64,000 nucleotides of DNA from Pseudomonas sp. MPC6 (GCF_006094435.1 NZ_CP034783.1:5359001-5423000); one strand, 5' to 3'. Counted from the first letter of the stretch, positions 8,557-18,311 are shown. Numbers and translations: made by a program. Notes: generated by a model from the sequence alone, not told the origin.

Positions 8557-11500
8557 ATGTTCGAAAAAGTCCTGATTGCCAACCGTGGCGCCATTGCCTG
8601 CCGTATCCTGCGCACCTTGCGCCAATTGCAGGTCCAGGGCGTTGCCGTCTACTCCGAAGCCGATGCCGCCAGCCTGCACATCCTGCAGGCCGATGAAGCC
8701 CACAGCCTGGGTGACGGTGCCGCGGCCGGCACCTATCTGATGGTCGACAAGCTGCTCGCCATCGCCAAGTCCACCGGCGCCACGGCGATTCATCCCGGCT
8801 ACGGTTTTCTCTCGGAAAACGCCGCGTTCGCCGAAGCCTGCGAAGCCGCCGGTATCGCCTTCATCGGTCCGACGCCGCAACAACTACGAGTGTTCGGCCT
8901 CAAGCACACCGCCCGCGCCTTGGCCAGGCAACACGGGGTGCCCCTGCTCGAAGGCACCGAGCTGCTCGACAGCCTCGACGCCGCCTTGATCGCAGGGGAA
9001 CAGGTCGGCTACCCGGTGATGCTCAAAAGCACCGCCGGGGGTGGCGGTATCGGCATGCGCGTATGCCGCAACGCGGCGCAACTGAGTGAATCCTTTGAAG
9101 CGGTCAAACGCCTCGGCCAGAACAATTTCAGCGACGCCGGGGTGTTCATCGAGAACTACATCCAGCGGGCGCGGCATCTGGAAGTCCAGGTGTTCGGCGA
9201 CGGCCACGGTGAAGTGATCGCCCTGGGTGTGCGCGACTGCTCGGTGCAGCGGCGCAACCAGAAAGTCCTCGAAGAAACCCCGGCGCCGAACCTGCCCGAC
9301 GGCATGGCCGAAGCGCTTTGCGCGGCGGCGATCAAACTGGCGCAAGCCGTGAACTACCGCAGCGCCGGGACTGTGGAATTCGTTTTCGACAGTGAAGATC
9401 AGCACTTCTACTTTCTGGAAGTGAACACCCGCTTGCAGGTGGAGCACGGCGTCACCGAGCAAGTGTGGGGCGTGGACCTGGTGCGCTGGATGGTGCAACT
9501 GGCGGCCGGTGATCTACCACCGTTGAGCGAGTTGGGCCGAGGGTTGAAAGCTTGCGGTCACGCGATTCAGGCACGGCTGTATGCCGAAGATCCGGGCCGG
9601 GATTTTCAACCGAGCCCCGGCCTGCTCACGGCGGTGGATTTTCCTGTCGCCGATGGCAAACAGTTAAGGATCGACACCTGGGTCGAAGCCGGTTGCGAGA
9701 TCCCGCCCTACTTCGACCCGATGATCGCCAAGGTCATCAGCTGGGCGCCGAGCCGCGAACAGGCCCGCGCCGAATTGCACCAGGCCTTGGGCGACAGCCT
9801 GCTCTACGGGGTGGAGACCAACCGCGATTACCTGCGCCAGATCCTGCTCGATGCACCCTTCGCCAGCGGCCAGGCGTGGACCCGTTGCCTGGAAGGCCTG
9901 GTCTATCGGGCCAACACCTTCGAAGTGCTCAGCGCTGGCACCCAGACCAGCGTCCAGGACTATCCCGGCCGCCTCGGCTACTGGGCGGTGGGGGTACCGC
10001 CGTCGGGGCCGATGGACAGCCGCGCGTTGCGCCTGGGCAACCTGTTGCTGGGCAACGACGAAGGGGCGGCAGCGCTGGAAATCACCATGAGCGGCCCGAT
10101 GCTGCGCTTCAATTGCGAGGCGGTGATAGCGGTGACCGGAGCGGTGATTCCACTGACGTTGGACGGTGAAACCGTCGCGATGAACACGGCGCTGCTGATC
10201 CCGGCAGGCGCGACCTTAAGCCTTGGCACGATTGCCGGTGCTGGCGCTCGCAGCTACCTGTGCCTGCGCGGCGGACTGCAAGTGCCTGAATACCTGGGCA
10301 GCAAAAGCACCTTCACCCTGGGACAATTCGGTGGGCATGGTGGCCGAGCATTGCGCGCTGGGGATGTGCTGCATGTACCTGCATTGATCGACCGAAGCGT
10401 CGGCCAACAACTGGACTACGGCACCGCGCTACCCGCCGTGCGACAAATCCGGGTGATCTACGGCCCCCATGGCGCGCCGGAATACTTCAGCGAAAACTAC
10501 ATCGCCACCTTCTTCGCCACCCAGTGGGAAGTGCATTTCAACTCCAGCCGTACCGGCGTGCGATTGATCGGGCCGAAGCCGGAATGGGTGCGCGCCGACG
10601 GTGGCGAGGCGGGATTGCATCCGTCGAACATCCATGACAATCCGTATGCCATCGGCGCGGTGGATTTCACCGGGGACATGCCGGTGATCCTTGGCCCGGA
10701 CGGCCCGAGCCTGGGCGGGTTTGTGTGCCCGGTGACGGTGATCGAGGCCGATCTTTGGCAATTGGGGCAGCTCAAGGCAGGCGATAAAGTTCAGTTCCTC
10801 CCCGTCGACCTGAAGACCGCCCGCAACCTCGCCTTGAAATGGAATACCCCCTGTAAGAGCTGGCTTGCCAGCGAAGAAATTGACGCGGTGTCTGTCAGGG
10901 CCCCTTCGCTGGCAAGCCAGCTCCTACAGGGGGTTGTGTCGCCTGTGGTATTGGATTTGGGTCAGGGGGATACGCGGCTTGTCGCGAGGCTGTCCGGCGA
11001 CACTCACCTGCTGCTGGAAATCGGCGCCCCTGAGCTGGACCTCGTCCTGCGCTTCCGCGCTCACGCCCTGATGCAAGCCCTGGAAAGCCAGCACCTGCAC
11101 GGCGTGATCGACCTGACCCCAGGCATCCGCTCACTGCAAGTGCACTACCAACCCGAACAACTGCCACTGGCCGATCTGCTCGGCATCGTCGCCGGCGAAT
11201 GGGACGCCGTGTGCGCCGCCAGGGACCTGCAAGTGCCCTCGCGCATCGTTCACCTGCCACTGTCCTGGGACGACCCTGCCTGTCAGTTGGCGATCGAGAA
11301 ATACATGACCACCGTGCGCAAGGACGCGCCCTGGTGCCCGAGCAATCTGGAGTTCATCCGCCGCATCAACGACCTGCCGAATCTCGACGAGGTGCAGCGC
11401 ACGGTGTTCGACGCCAGCTACCTGGTGATGGGCCTGGGCGACGTCTACCTCGGCGCACCTGTCGCCACCCCGCTCGATCCACGGCATCGGCTGGTCACCA

Positions 11501-12186
11501 CCAAGTACAACCCGGCCCGCACCTGGACCGCGGAAAACTCGGTGGGCATCGGTGGCGCCTACATGTGCGTGTACGGCATGGAAGGCCCCGGCGGGTATCA
11601 GTTCGTCGGTCGTACCTTGCAGATGTGGAATCGCTACCGAGAGGTCGCAGCGTTCGATGGCAAACCATGGCTGCTGCGCTTCTTCGACCAGATCCGGTTC
11701 TATCCGGTGAGCGCCGATGAGCTGCTGCGCATTCGCCGGGATTTCCCCTTGGGGCGTTTCGATCTGAACATCGAGCACAGCCAGCTGAACCTGGCGGACT
11801 ACCAGGCGTTCCTGAGCAAAGAAGCCGAGACCATTGCCGCGTTTCGCGATCAGCAACAAGGCGCGTTCAACGCCGAACGCGAGCGCTGGATCGCCAGCGG
11901 CCAGGCACATTTCGACAGCGAAGAACCGGCCCCGGATGCCACCGAAGACGCGCCACTGGCCCCTGGTCAACAGAGCGTCGACAGCCACATCGCCGGCAAC
12001 CTCTGGCAGGTCCAGGTGGAGGCCGGCAGCCGGGTCGCCGCCGGTGATGTGCTGGTGATTCTGGAATCGATGAAGATGGAAATCCCCTTGCTCGCGCCCA
12101 TGGCCGGCGTCGTCCGGGAAATTCGCGTACAGCCGGGGTCGCCCGTGCGCGCCGGCCAGCGCGTCGTGGTGCTGGAACTCGAGTGA
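8557..12186 (+). CDS. Biotin-dependent guanidine/urea carboxylase
   Basis: A 1209-residue protein with the urea carboxylase layout. Biotin carboxylase/ATP-grasp lies at about 1-450 (KSTAGGGGIGMRVC, EVNTRLQVEHGV), the KipA-like half of the carboxyltransferase at about 465-760, the KipI-like half at about 790-1010, and the biotinyl domain at the C-terminus with ESMKMEIP near residue 1172. Placement behind two guanidine riboswitches and the deiminase genes argues for guanidine as substrate, giving carboxyguanidine. Residues about 765-793 (CKSWLASEEIDAV and following) come from an in-frame REP insertion lying in the linker between the KipA and KipI halves. Confidence 0.93.
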   Translation: MFEKVLIANRGAIACRILRTLRQLQVQGVAVYSEADAASLHILQADEAHSLGDGAAAGTYLMVDKLLAIAKSTGATAIHPGYGFLSENAAFAEACEAAGIAFIGPTPQQLRVFGLKHTARALARQHGVPLLEGTELLDSLDAALIAGEQVGYPVMLKSTAGGGGIGMRVCRNAAQLSESFEAVKRLGQNNFSDAGVFIENYIQRARHLEVQVFGDGHGEVIALGVRDCSVQRRNQKVLEETPAPNLPDGMAEALCAAAIKLAQAVNYRSAGTVEFVFDSEDQHFYFLEVNTRLQVEHGVTEQVWGVDLVRWMVQLAAGDLPPLSELGRGLKACGHAIQARLYAEDPGRDFQPSPGLLTAVDFPVADGKQLRIDTWVEAGCEIPPYFDPMIAKVISWAPSREQARAELHQALGDSLLYGVETNRDYLRQILLDAPFASGQAWTRCLEGLVYRANTFEVLSAGTQTSVQDYPGRLGYWAVGVPPSGPMDSRALRLGNLLLGNDEGAAALEITMSGPMLRFNCEAVIAVTGAVIPLTLDGETVAMNTALLIPAGATLSLGTIAGAGARSYLCLRGGLQVPEYLGSKSTFTLGQFGGHGGRALRAGDVLHVPALIDRSVGQQLDYGTALPAVRQIRVIYGPHGAPEYFSENYIATFFATQWEVHFNSSRTGVRLIGPKPEWVRADGGEAGLHPSNIHDNPYAIGAVDFTGDMPVILGPDGPSLGGFVCPVTVIEADLWQLGQLKAGDKVQFLPVDLKTARNLALKWNTPCKSWLASEEIDAVSVRAPSLASQLLQGVVSPVVLDLGQGDTRLVARLSGDTHLLLEIGAPELDLVLRFRAHALMQALESQHLHGVIDLTPGIRSLQVHYQPEQLPLADLLGIVAGEWDAVCAARDLQVPSRIVHLPLSWDDPACQLAIEKYMTTVRKDAPWCPSNLEFIRRINDLPNLDEVQRTVFDASYLVMGLGDVYLGAPVATPLDPRHRLVTTKYNPARTWTAENSVGIGGAYMCVYGMEGPGGYQFVGRTLQMWNRYREVAAFDGKPWLLRFFDQIRFYPVSADELLRIRRDFPLGRFDLNIEHSQLNLADYQAFLSKEAETIAAFRDQQQGAFNAERERWIASGQAHFDSEEPAPDATEDAPLAPGQQSVDSHIAGNLWQVQVEAGSRVAAGDVLVILESMKMEIPLLAPMAGVVREIRVQPGSPVRAGQRVVVLELE
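10852..10934. repeat. REP palindrome inserted in frame in the carboxylase gene
   Basis: TGTAAGAGCTGGCTTGCCAGCGAAG and its near-complement CTTCGCTGGCAAGCCAGCTCCTACA bracket about 33 bases. The reading frame of the carboxylase gene continues through it without a stop. Confidence 0.9.
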
Positions 12187-12212
12187 ACCCATTTCAACAA
12201 GGATTAAACGCC

Positions 12213-13991
12213 ATGAACATCAATCTGCAACTCGACGCCCTGCGCAGCGCCTACCGCGATCGCAGCACCACGCCTCGGCAATTGCTGTCGAGCCTGCGCG
12301 ATAAAGCCGCAGCGTTGAACCCGGACTATCACCTGTTCATCCACTTGCTCAGCGTCGAGGAACTGGAACCCTACCTCGCCGCCCTCGACGGTCGTGACCC
12401 GGACAGTCTGCCGCTGTACGGCGTGCCATTCGCGATCAAGGACAACATCGACCTGGCGGGCATTGCGACCACGGCGGCGTGCCCGGCGTTTGCCTACGTG
12501 CCGCAGCGTTCGGCGACCATCGTCGAGCAGCTGCTCGCCCTGGGCGCTATTCCGTTGGGCAAGACCAACCTCGATCAGTTCGCCACTGGCCTCAACGGCA
12601 GTCGCTCACCCTATGGCGCGTGCCCGAACAGTGTGTTGCCGGATTATCCCTCGGGCGGTTCCAGTGCCGGTTCTTCGCTGGCGGTGGCGTTGGGTGTCGC
12701 GAGCTTTTCGCTGGGCACGGACACGGCAGGTTCCGGGCGGGTGCCGGCGGCCTTGAATAATCTGGTCGGGTTGAAAGCGAGCAAAGGGTTGATCTCCACG
12801 GCGGGCGTGGTGCCGGCCTGCCGCACGCTCGATTGCGTCACGACCTTCACCGCCACTGCCCGGGAAGCCAGCCAACTGCTGGCGCTCACTGCGCGACTCG
12901 ATCCTCGGGATGAGTACAGTCGTAGCAATCCGCTGTGGAATGACGGCTCGGCGTTCGGTACGCCGCGCCCGTTCCGTTTCGGCGTGCCGCGCACCCAAGA
13001 CCTGGAGTTCTTCGGTTGCCCTGAAGGTCCGTTGTTATTCGCCGATGCCGTCGATCAACTCACCGCGTTGGGCGGTGAGGCGGTGGCGCTGGATTTGTCG
13101 CCGTTCCTGGAAGCGGCGCGCCTGCTCTACGAAGGGCCGTGGGTGGCCGAGCGCTACAGCGTCGCCGGCGAGTTGCTGGCGCAAAATCCCGAAGCCGTGC
13201 TGCCGGTGATTCGCGCGGTGCTGGCCAAGGCGCCGGCGGTGAGCGGCGTGCAAACCTTCCGTGCCCAGTATCGCCTGCAAGCCTTGAAAGCGCTGTGCGA
13301 CCAGGCGCTGGACGGACTCGATTGCGTGCTCACGCCAACCATCGGCCGACCGGTGACACTGGCGGAACTGGCAGCCGAACCGGTGGTGCGCAACTCGGAA
13401 CTGGGCTACTACACCAACTTCATGAACCTGCTCGATTACGCCGCCGTCGCCGTGCCCACCGGCTTCATGCGCAACGGCCTGCCATGGGGCGTGACGCTGT
13501 TTGGCCGGGCATTCACCGATCAGTATTTGTTGGGGGTGGCGGATGCGTTGCAACGTCGGCAAGGATTGGCAACCTCTGCTCCGACGACTGTCGCGCGCAA
13601 TGATCGTGCACGGTTGGTGGTGTGCGGTGCGCATCTGGATGGGTTGGCGTTGAACTGGCAACTGAAACGCCGTGGAGCCCGGTTGATCGAGACGACGTTC
13701 AGCTCACCTGACTACCAGCTGTATGCATTGGCCGGCGGCCCACCGCTGCGGCCGGGGATGGTTCGGGTGAAGGCAGGTGGTGTCGCCATCGCCGTGGAGG
13801 TCTGGGAACTGCCGAGCAGTGAGCTGGGCTCGTTTCTGACCGGGATTCCGGCACCGCTGGGGTTGGGCAAGGTGCAACTGGCGGATGGGCGCTGGGAGAG
13901 CGGGTTTATCTGCGAGGCGTATGGGTTGGAGGGGGCGGTGGATATCAGTCATCTGGGCGGGTGGCGGGCGTACCTGAAAGATCTGCGTTGA
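12213..13991 (+). CDS. atzF: Allophanate hydrolase
   Basis: A 592-residue amidase-signature enzyme that splits allophanate to ammonia and carbon dioxide, the last step of the pathway. The catalytic Ser-Ser-Lys set is visible: lysine in GVPFAIKDNIDL (about residue 76) and the glycine/serine loop SGGSSAGSSLAVA (about 147-159). The extra C-terminal domain of about 130 residues is typical of AtzF/DUR1,2-type hydrolases. The ATG at 12213 follows AAGGA; a GTG at 12183 overlaps the carboxylase stop and is less likely. Confidence 0.93.
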   Translation: MNINLQLDALRSAYRDRSTTPRQLLSSLRDKAAALNPDYHLFIHLLSVEELEPYLAALDGRDPDSLPLYGVPFAIKDNIDLAGIATTAACPAFAYVPQRSATIVEQLLALGAIPLGKTNLDQFATGLNGSRSPYGACPNSVLPDYPSGGSSAGSSLAVALGVASFSLGTDTAGSGRVPAALNNLVGLKASKGLISTAGVVPACRTLDCVTTFTATAREASQLLALTARLDPRDEYSRSNPLWNDGSAFGTPRPFRFGVPRTQDLEFFGCPEGPLLFADAVDQLTALGGEAVALDLSPFLEAARLLYEGPWVAERYSVAGELLAQNPEAVLPVIRAVLAKAPAVSGVQTFRAQYRLQALKALCDQALDGLDCVLTPTIGRPVTLAELAAEPVVRNSELGYYTNFMNLLDYAAVAVPTGFMRNGLPWGVTLFGRAFTDQYLLGVADALQRRQGLATSAPTTVARNDRARLVVCGAHLDGLALNWQLKRRGARLIETTFSSPDYQLYALAGGPPLRPGMVRVKAGGVAIAVEVWELPSSELGSFLTGIPAPLGLGKVQLADGRWESGFICEAYGLEGAVDISHLGGWRAYLKDLR

Positions 13992-14001
13992 TCTCACGAT
14001 T

Positions 14002-14489
14002 CGCTGGCAAGCCAGCTCCTACAAGGTCTGCGCAAAACCCTGTAGGAGCCGGCTTGCTGGCGAACCAGGCGATGCGGTGTGTCAGGCATGCCCCCTTCCC
14101 TGGCAAGCCAGCTCCTACAAGGTCCACGCAAAACCCTGTAGGAGCCGGCTTGCTGGCGAACCAGGCGATGCGGTGTGTCAGGCATGCCCCCTTCCCTGGC
14201 AAGCCAGCTCCTACAAGGTCCACGCAAAACCCTGTAGGAGCCGGCTTGCTGGCGAACCAGGCGATGCGGTGTGTCAGGCATGCCCCCTTCGCTGGCAAGC
14301 CAGCTCCCACAAGGTCTGCGCAAAACCCTGTAGGAGCCGGCTTGCTGGCGAACCAGGCGATGCGGTGTGTCAGGCATGCCCCCTTCCCTGGCAAGCCAGC
14401 TCCTACAAGGTCCACGCAAAACCCTGTAGGAGCCGGCTTGCTGGCGAACCAGGCGATGCGGTGTGTCAGGCATACCCCCTTCGCTGGCC
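14002..14489. repeat. Five-copy tandem array of a 96-bp REP-pair unit
   Basis: The unit, holding an inverted REP pair (GGCAAGCCAGCTCCTACA and TGTAGGAGCCGGCTTGCTGG) plus the spacer AACCAGGCGATGCGGTGTGTCAGGCATGCCCCCTTC, repeats five times with an exact period of 96 (TGTAGGAGCC at 14041, 14137, 14233, 14329 and 14425). Copies differ by a few bases (TCTGCG or TCCACG; CCTACA or CCCACA). Because 96 is divisible by 3, several long open frames run through it on both strands; they are artefacts. Confidence 0.95.
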
Positions 14490-14600
14490 AGCCCAGACAC
14501 CACCGGCCCTGATCCTTGCCAATTCACCCCACAAATCCCGCAGTTATTTCCGCAAAGTGCCACTAGAATGCTTGCATCGGATTACTGCAACGGAATCGCC

Positions 14601-16088
14601 ATGCCGCTTCGCTCGCCGCTGTATTCGCAACGCTCGTTGGTGCTCACGCTGATTGCGTTGCTGGGCGCCGGATTCCTGGCCACTTCTTTCCTGAGCTACT
14701 ACGCCTCGCGGGCGTCGATCCGCGACAGTATCGTCAATACCGAATTGCCGCTGACCTCGGACACGGTCTACTCGGAAATCCAGAAAGACCTGGTCAGGCC
14801 GATCCTGATTTCCTCGATGATGTCGCGCGACACCTTCATGCGGGACTGGGTGGTCAATGGCGAAAACGACCCAGGGCAGATGACCCGCTACCTCGACGAG
14901 GTCATGACCCACTACGGCGCCTACACCGCGTTTTTCGTCTCCAACGGCACGCTGACCTACTACCACGCCAAAGGCGTGCTCAAGCAGGTCAAGGTCGATG
15001 AGCCTCGCGACGCCTGGTACTTTCGCGTCCGCGACATGGCCGATCCCTATGAGATCAATGTCGACCCGGACCTGGCCAACAAGGACAACCTGACCTTCTT
15101 CATCAACTACAAGGTCTATGACTACAACAACCGCTTCATCGGCGCGGCGGGTGTCGGCCTGACGGTCGATGCGGTGATCAAGCTGATCGACAAATACCAG
15201 CAGCGCTACCAGCGCAGCGTGTATTTCGTCGACACCTTCGGGCGCCTGGTGCTCACCGGCGCAGAAGGTGGCCCGCAAGGCGCCCAGGTTGGACAGACCC
15301 TCGGCGAACTCGACAGCATGAAGAGCCTGGTCAGCCAACTGCCCAAACCCCACAGCGGCAGCTACGAATACTCTGTCCAGGGCCAGGGCCACTTCCTCAA
15401 CGTGCGCTTCATTCCGGAGCTGAACTGGTACCTGTTCGTCGACAAGCGTGAAGATGGCGCCCTCAACGAGATCCGCCAGTCGCTGTACCTCAACCTGCTG
15501 ATCTGCCTGATCGTCACCCTGACCGTCCTGGCCCTGCTCAACCGGGTGATCAAGCGCTATCAGGGCAAAATCCAGACTCAGGCAACCCTCGACAGCCTGA
15601 CTGAACTGCCCAACCGTCGCGGCTTCGACCTGCTGGCCGCGCAAGCCATGCACGAAGCCCGGCGCGAGCCCAGGCCAATGACCGCGCTGTTGCTGGACCT
15701 GGACCACTTCAAGGCCTTGAACGACACCTACGGTCACCTGGCCGGCGATCAGGTGCTGATCGGCTTCGCACGGGACCTGGAAAGTTGCCTGCGGCACTCC
15801 GACATCGTCTGCCGCTGGGGCGGTGAAGAATTCATCGTGTTGCTCAAGGACACCGACGGTCACACCGGCAAGATGATCGCCGAGAAGATCCGCCGGCATG
15901 TCGAAGAACAGCATTATGCCTACAACGATAAGCAACTGCGCCTGACGGTGAGCATCGGCCTGACCACCCTGCAAGCGGACGACACCTTGCACACGCTACT
16001 GTCGCGGGCCGATCAAGCGATGTATCGTGCCAAGCATTCCGGTCGTAACCGCACCTGCGTGGAAATGCCTCACTCCAGTTATGCATAG
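14601..16088 (+). CDS. Membrane-bound GGDEF diguanylate cyclase with Cache-type sensor
   Basis: The start at 14601 gives a 495-residue protein beginning MPLRSPLYSQRS and a first membrane segment at about residues 10-32; upstream ATGs extend into the repeat array. A periplasmic sensor region of about 260 residues (double-Cache-like, DAWYFRVRDM and INYKVYD) is followed by a second membrane segment at about 295-317. The C-terminal GGDEF domain has the active site GGEEF and an intact product-inhibition site RHSD five residues before it. The predicted activity is c-di-GMP synthesis in response to an unknown periplasmic ligand. There is no EAL domain. Confidence 0.92.
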   Translation: MPLRSPLYSQRSLVLTLIALLGAGFLATSFLSYYASRASIRDSIVNTELPLTSDTVYSEIQKDLVRPILISSMMSRDTFMRDWVVNGENDPGQMTRYLDEVMTHYGAYTAFFVSNGTLTYYHAKGVLKQVKVDEPRDAWYFRVRDMADPYEINVDPDLANKDNLTFFINYKVYDYNNRFIGAAGVGLTVDAVIKLIDKYQQRYQRSVYFVDTFGRLVLTGAEGGPQGAQVGQTLGELDSMKSLVSQLPKPHSGSYEYSVQGQGHFLNVRFIPELNWYLFVDKREDGALNEIRQSLYLNLLICLIVTLTVLALLNRVIKRYQGKIQTQATLDSLTELPNRRGFDLLAAQAMHEARREPRPMTALLLDLDHFKALNDTYGHLAGDQVLIGFARDLESCLRHSDIVCRWGGEEFIVLLKDTDGHTGKMIAEKIRRHVEEQHYAYNDKQLRLTVSIGLTTLQADDTLHTLLSRADQAMYRAKHSGRNRTCVEMPHSSYA

Positions 16089-16094
16089 TCCTAC

Positions 16095-16292
16095 ATGAAC
16101 AAACCAGAATTCTGCCCGGCCTGCGGCGCCTCCAACGACTGCACCCTGGCCGACCCTCGAACCGCCGATCGGGCCTGCTGGTGCTACGGCGTCAGCATCG
16201 ACCCGGCGGTGCTCGAAGCGCTGCCGCCGGAACTGCGCGACCTATCCTGCCTGTGCCCCCGCTGCGCCCAGGTCGAGGCACAGTTGGGTTAA
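16095..16292 (+). CDS. Cysteine-rich CWC family protein
   Basis: A 65-residue protein with eight cysteines arranged as CPACG, a lone cysteine in NDCTL, CWC, and CLCPRC. This matches the CWC family of small cysteine-rich proteins, probably metal binding. It starts 6 bases after the cyclase stop and is followed by rsuA, so it may be cotranscribed. No function is established. Confidence 0.85.
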   Translation: MNKPEFCPACGASNDCTLADPRTADRACWCYGVSIDPAVLEALPPELRDLSCLCPRCAQVEAQLG

Positions 16293-16347
16293 GCAACCGC
16301 GCTGTCGATCACGTAAGATACGGCCCCTTTCTCCACTGATTGTCGTC

Positions 16348-17040
16348 ATGCGCATCGACCGTTTCCTCAGCAACCTGCCCCGCTTCAACCGTCAGCAGGT
16401 GCGCCTGTTGCTGGTGGAAAAGCGCGTGCGGATCGACGGCAACATCGTCAGCGACACCCACGCCGAGGTCTCGGTGTTCAGTCGCGTCGAGGTCGACGAG
16501 CACGTACTGCAAGTCGGCAAGCCCGCCCGCTACTTCATGCTGCACAAGCCCGTCGGCTGCGTCAGCGCCACCCGCGACCCGGAACATCCGACCGTACTCG
16601 ACCTGATCCATGAACCGGACAAGGACGAACTGCACATCGCCGGGCGCCTGGATTACAACACCACCGGCCTGATGCTGATCACCAACGACGGCAGCTGGTC
16701 ACGACGCCTGACCCAACCGCAGACCAAACTGCCCAAGGTCTATTACGTCGAGACTGAACAGGACATCGGTCCCGACTACGCGATCACCTTCACCGAAGGC
16801 CTGTACTTCGCCTTCGAAGACCTCGTCACCCAGCCCGCCGACCTGGTGGTGCTCGGGCCGAAATCCGCACGCCTGAGCATCGTCGAAGGCCGGTATCACC
16901 AGGTGAAGCGGATGTTCGGCCACTTCGACAACAAAGTGTTGCGCCTGCACCGCGAACGCATGGGCCCGCTGGCGCTCGACAATGCCCTAAAACCGGGCGA
17001 GTACCGCGCATTGTGCACCGAAGAGATCCTTTTGTTCTAA
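16348..17040 (+). CDS. rsuA: 16S rRNA pseudouridine(516) synthase, RsuA family
   Basis: A 230-residue protein with an N-terminal S4 RNA-binding domain (about 1-60) and a RsuA/RluB catalytic domain. The catalytic aspartate lies in GRLDYNTTGLMLITNDG, and GRYHQVKRMFGH is the second conserved block. The length of about 230 residues favours RsuA, which modifies U516 of 16S rRNA, over the longer RluB. Confidence 0.88.
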   Translation: MRIDRFLSNLPRFNRQQVRLLLVEKRVRIDGNIVSDTHAEVSVFSRVEVDEHVLQVGKPARYFMLHKPVGCVSATRDPEHPTVLDLIHEPDKDELHIAGRLDYNTTGLMLITNDGSWSRRLTQPQTKLPKVYYVETEQDIGPDYAITFTEGLYFAFEDLVTQPADLVVLGPKSARLSIVEGRYHQVKRMFGHFDNKVLRLHRERMGPLALDNALKPGEYRALCTEEILLF

Positions 17041-17352
17041 GCAGACGACCGCTCAGCAGAAGTTGTCGAACAATTTACGAATGATACTTGCGCGCGAACG
17101 TGACCCCTGCTTGAATCAGGACGTCGGCCGAAATGTGACCGACGAGTCACAACATACTTCTAAGAAACTTTTTGCCGGTAGAGAACCCTCAGGTTCCGCC
17201 TTCCCCCGGCAGACTGCCCGCCAATAACAATACCCGTCGACCGGACTGCATTGGATCGACATGGGCTCCAGAATTCCAGGCGTATGCCTACCTGTCATAA
17301 AGCTCGTGCAATCTCAGTTGCGCGCATACCCGCTTGCTTGGAGTCTGATGAC
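17041..17352. other. Intergenic region upstream of rhlA
   Basis: No gene is seen. GGAG lies about 10 bases before the rhlA start within TTGCTTGGAGTCTGATGAC. No convincing promoter or thermosensor could be assigned by eye. Confidence 0.5.
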
Positions 17353-18237
17353 ATGAGGCCAGAAATCGCTGTGCTGGATATACAGGGTCAGTATCGGGTT
17401 TACACGGAGTTCTATCGCGCAGACGCCGCAGAGAAGACCATTATTCTGGTCAACGGCTCGCTGGCCACGACTGCGTCGTTTGCACAAACCGTGAAAAACC
17501 TCCACCCGCAGTTCAACGTGGTCTGCTACGACCAGCCCTACGCGGGCAAGTCGAAAGCCCACAACCTGCATGAGCAATCGCTGACCAAGGAAATCGAAGG
17601 GCAGATCCTCCTGGAACTGATCGATCACTTCGCCGCCGAACACGTGCTGTCGTTTTCCTGGGGTGGCGCCGCGACCCTGGTCGCCCTGGCCCAACAGCCG
17701 CGGCGCATCGAAAAAGCCGTGATCAGCTCGTTCTCGCCGGAGATCAACTCGCACATGCTCGACTACCTCGAGCGCGGCATCGATTACCTCGGCAGCCGGG
17801 ACGGCGACCGGGTCGGCAACCTAGTGAACAGCACCATCGGCAAACACCTGCCGACCCTGTTCAAGCGCTTCAACTATCGGCACGTCAGTTCCCTGGCCGA
17901 GCATGAATACGGGCAGATGCACTTCCACATCAGCGACCTTCTGCACAGCGATCGCCAGTGCTTTTTCAAGGCCGCGCAGAAAATCACCGTGCCCGTGCTG
18001 TTCATGAACGGCGAATGGGACGAATACACCGCCGCCGATGGCGCCCGGTTATTCGCCAACCACGTGCAAGACGCCACCTTCAGCACCCTGCAGGCCACCG
18101 GCCACTTTCTCGACATGGAGCACAAAGCCGCCTGCCGAGACAGCCGCAACGCACTGCTGGGCTTCCTGAAACCGGCGCCGCAAGCAAGCCGACCGCGGTA
18201 CCACTACGTCCAGGACCAACATGCACTGTCCATCTGA
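17353..18237 (+). CDS. rhlA: RhlA-type 3-(3-hydroxyalkanoyloxy)alkanoate synthase
   Basis: The start at 17353 gives 294 residues, the length of P. aeruginosa RhlA, with GGAG upstream. An alpha/beta hydrolase fold is clear: LVNGSLATTASFAQT, the nucleophile elbow FSWGGAATL, and NGEWDEYTAADGAR plus ATGHFLDMEHK near the end. These match RhlA blocks closely. RhlA joins two 3-hydroxyacyl groups to HAA, the lipid part of rhamnolipid. No rhlB or rhlC is adjacent; the next feature is a tRNA locus, so the product may be free HAA surfactant used in swarming. Confidence 0.88.
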   Translation: MRPEIAVLDIQGQYRVYTEFYRADAAEKTIILVNGSLATTASFAQTVKNLHPQFNVVCYDQPYAGKSKAHNLHEQSLTKEIEGQILLELIDHFAAEHVLSFSWGGAATLVALAQQPRRIEKAVISSFSPEINSHMLDYLERGIDYLGSRDGDRVGNLVNSTIGKHLPTLFKRFNYRHVSSLAEHEYGQMHFHISDLLHSDRQCFFKAAQKITVPVLFMNGEWDEYTAADGARLFANHVQDATFSTLQATGHFLDMEHKAACRDSRNALLGFLKPAPQASRPRYHYVQDQHALSI

Positions 18238-18245
18238 AACAGCGT

Positions 18246-18311
18246 CATCGCGAGCAAGCCCCGCCCTACAGCGTTAAACGCATCCTGTAGGAGCGAGGCT
18301 TGCCCGCGAAC
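18246..18311. repeat. REP palindrome pair after rhlA
   Basis: GCGAGCAAGCCCCGCCCTACAG and CTGTAGGAGCGAGGCTTGCCCGCG form an inverted pair directly after the rhlA stop. It is the last backbone repeat before the tRNA locus. Confidence 0.75.

Noticed and set aside
14002..14489. Possible CRISPR array
   Set aside because: Period 96 with nearly identical whole units, no unique spacers, no cas genes; it is a tandem REP array.
13945..14652. Several long open frames on both strands through the tandem array
   Set aside because: The period of 96 bases keeps frames open automatically; the predicted proteins are repeats of REP sequence with no known domain or ribosome binding site.
17041..17352. ROSE-type RNA thermosensor before rhlA
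   Set aside because: A TTGCT segment lies near GGAG, but I could not build the required stacked hairpins by eye.
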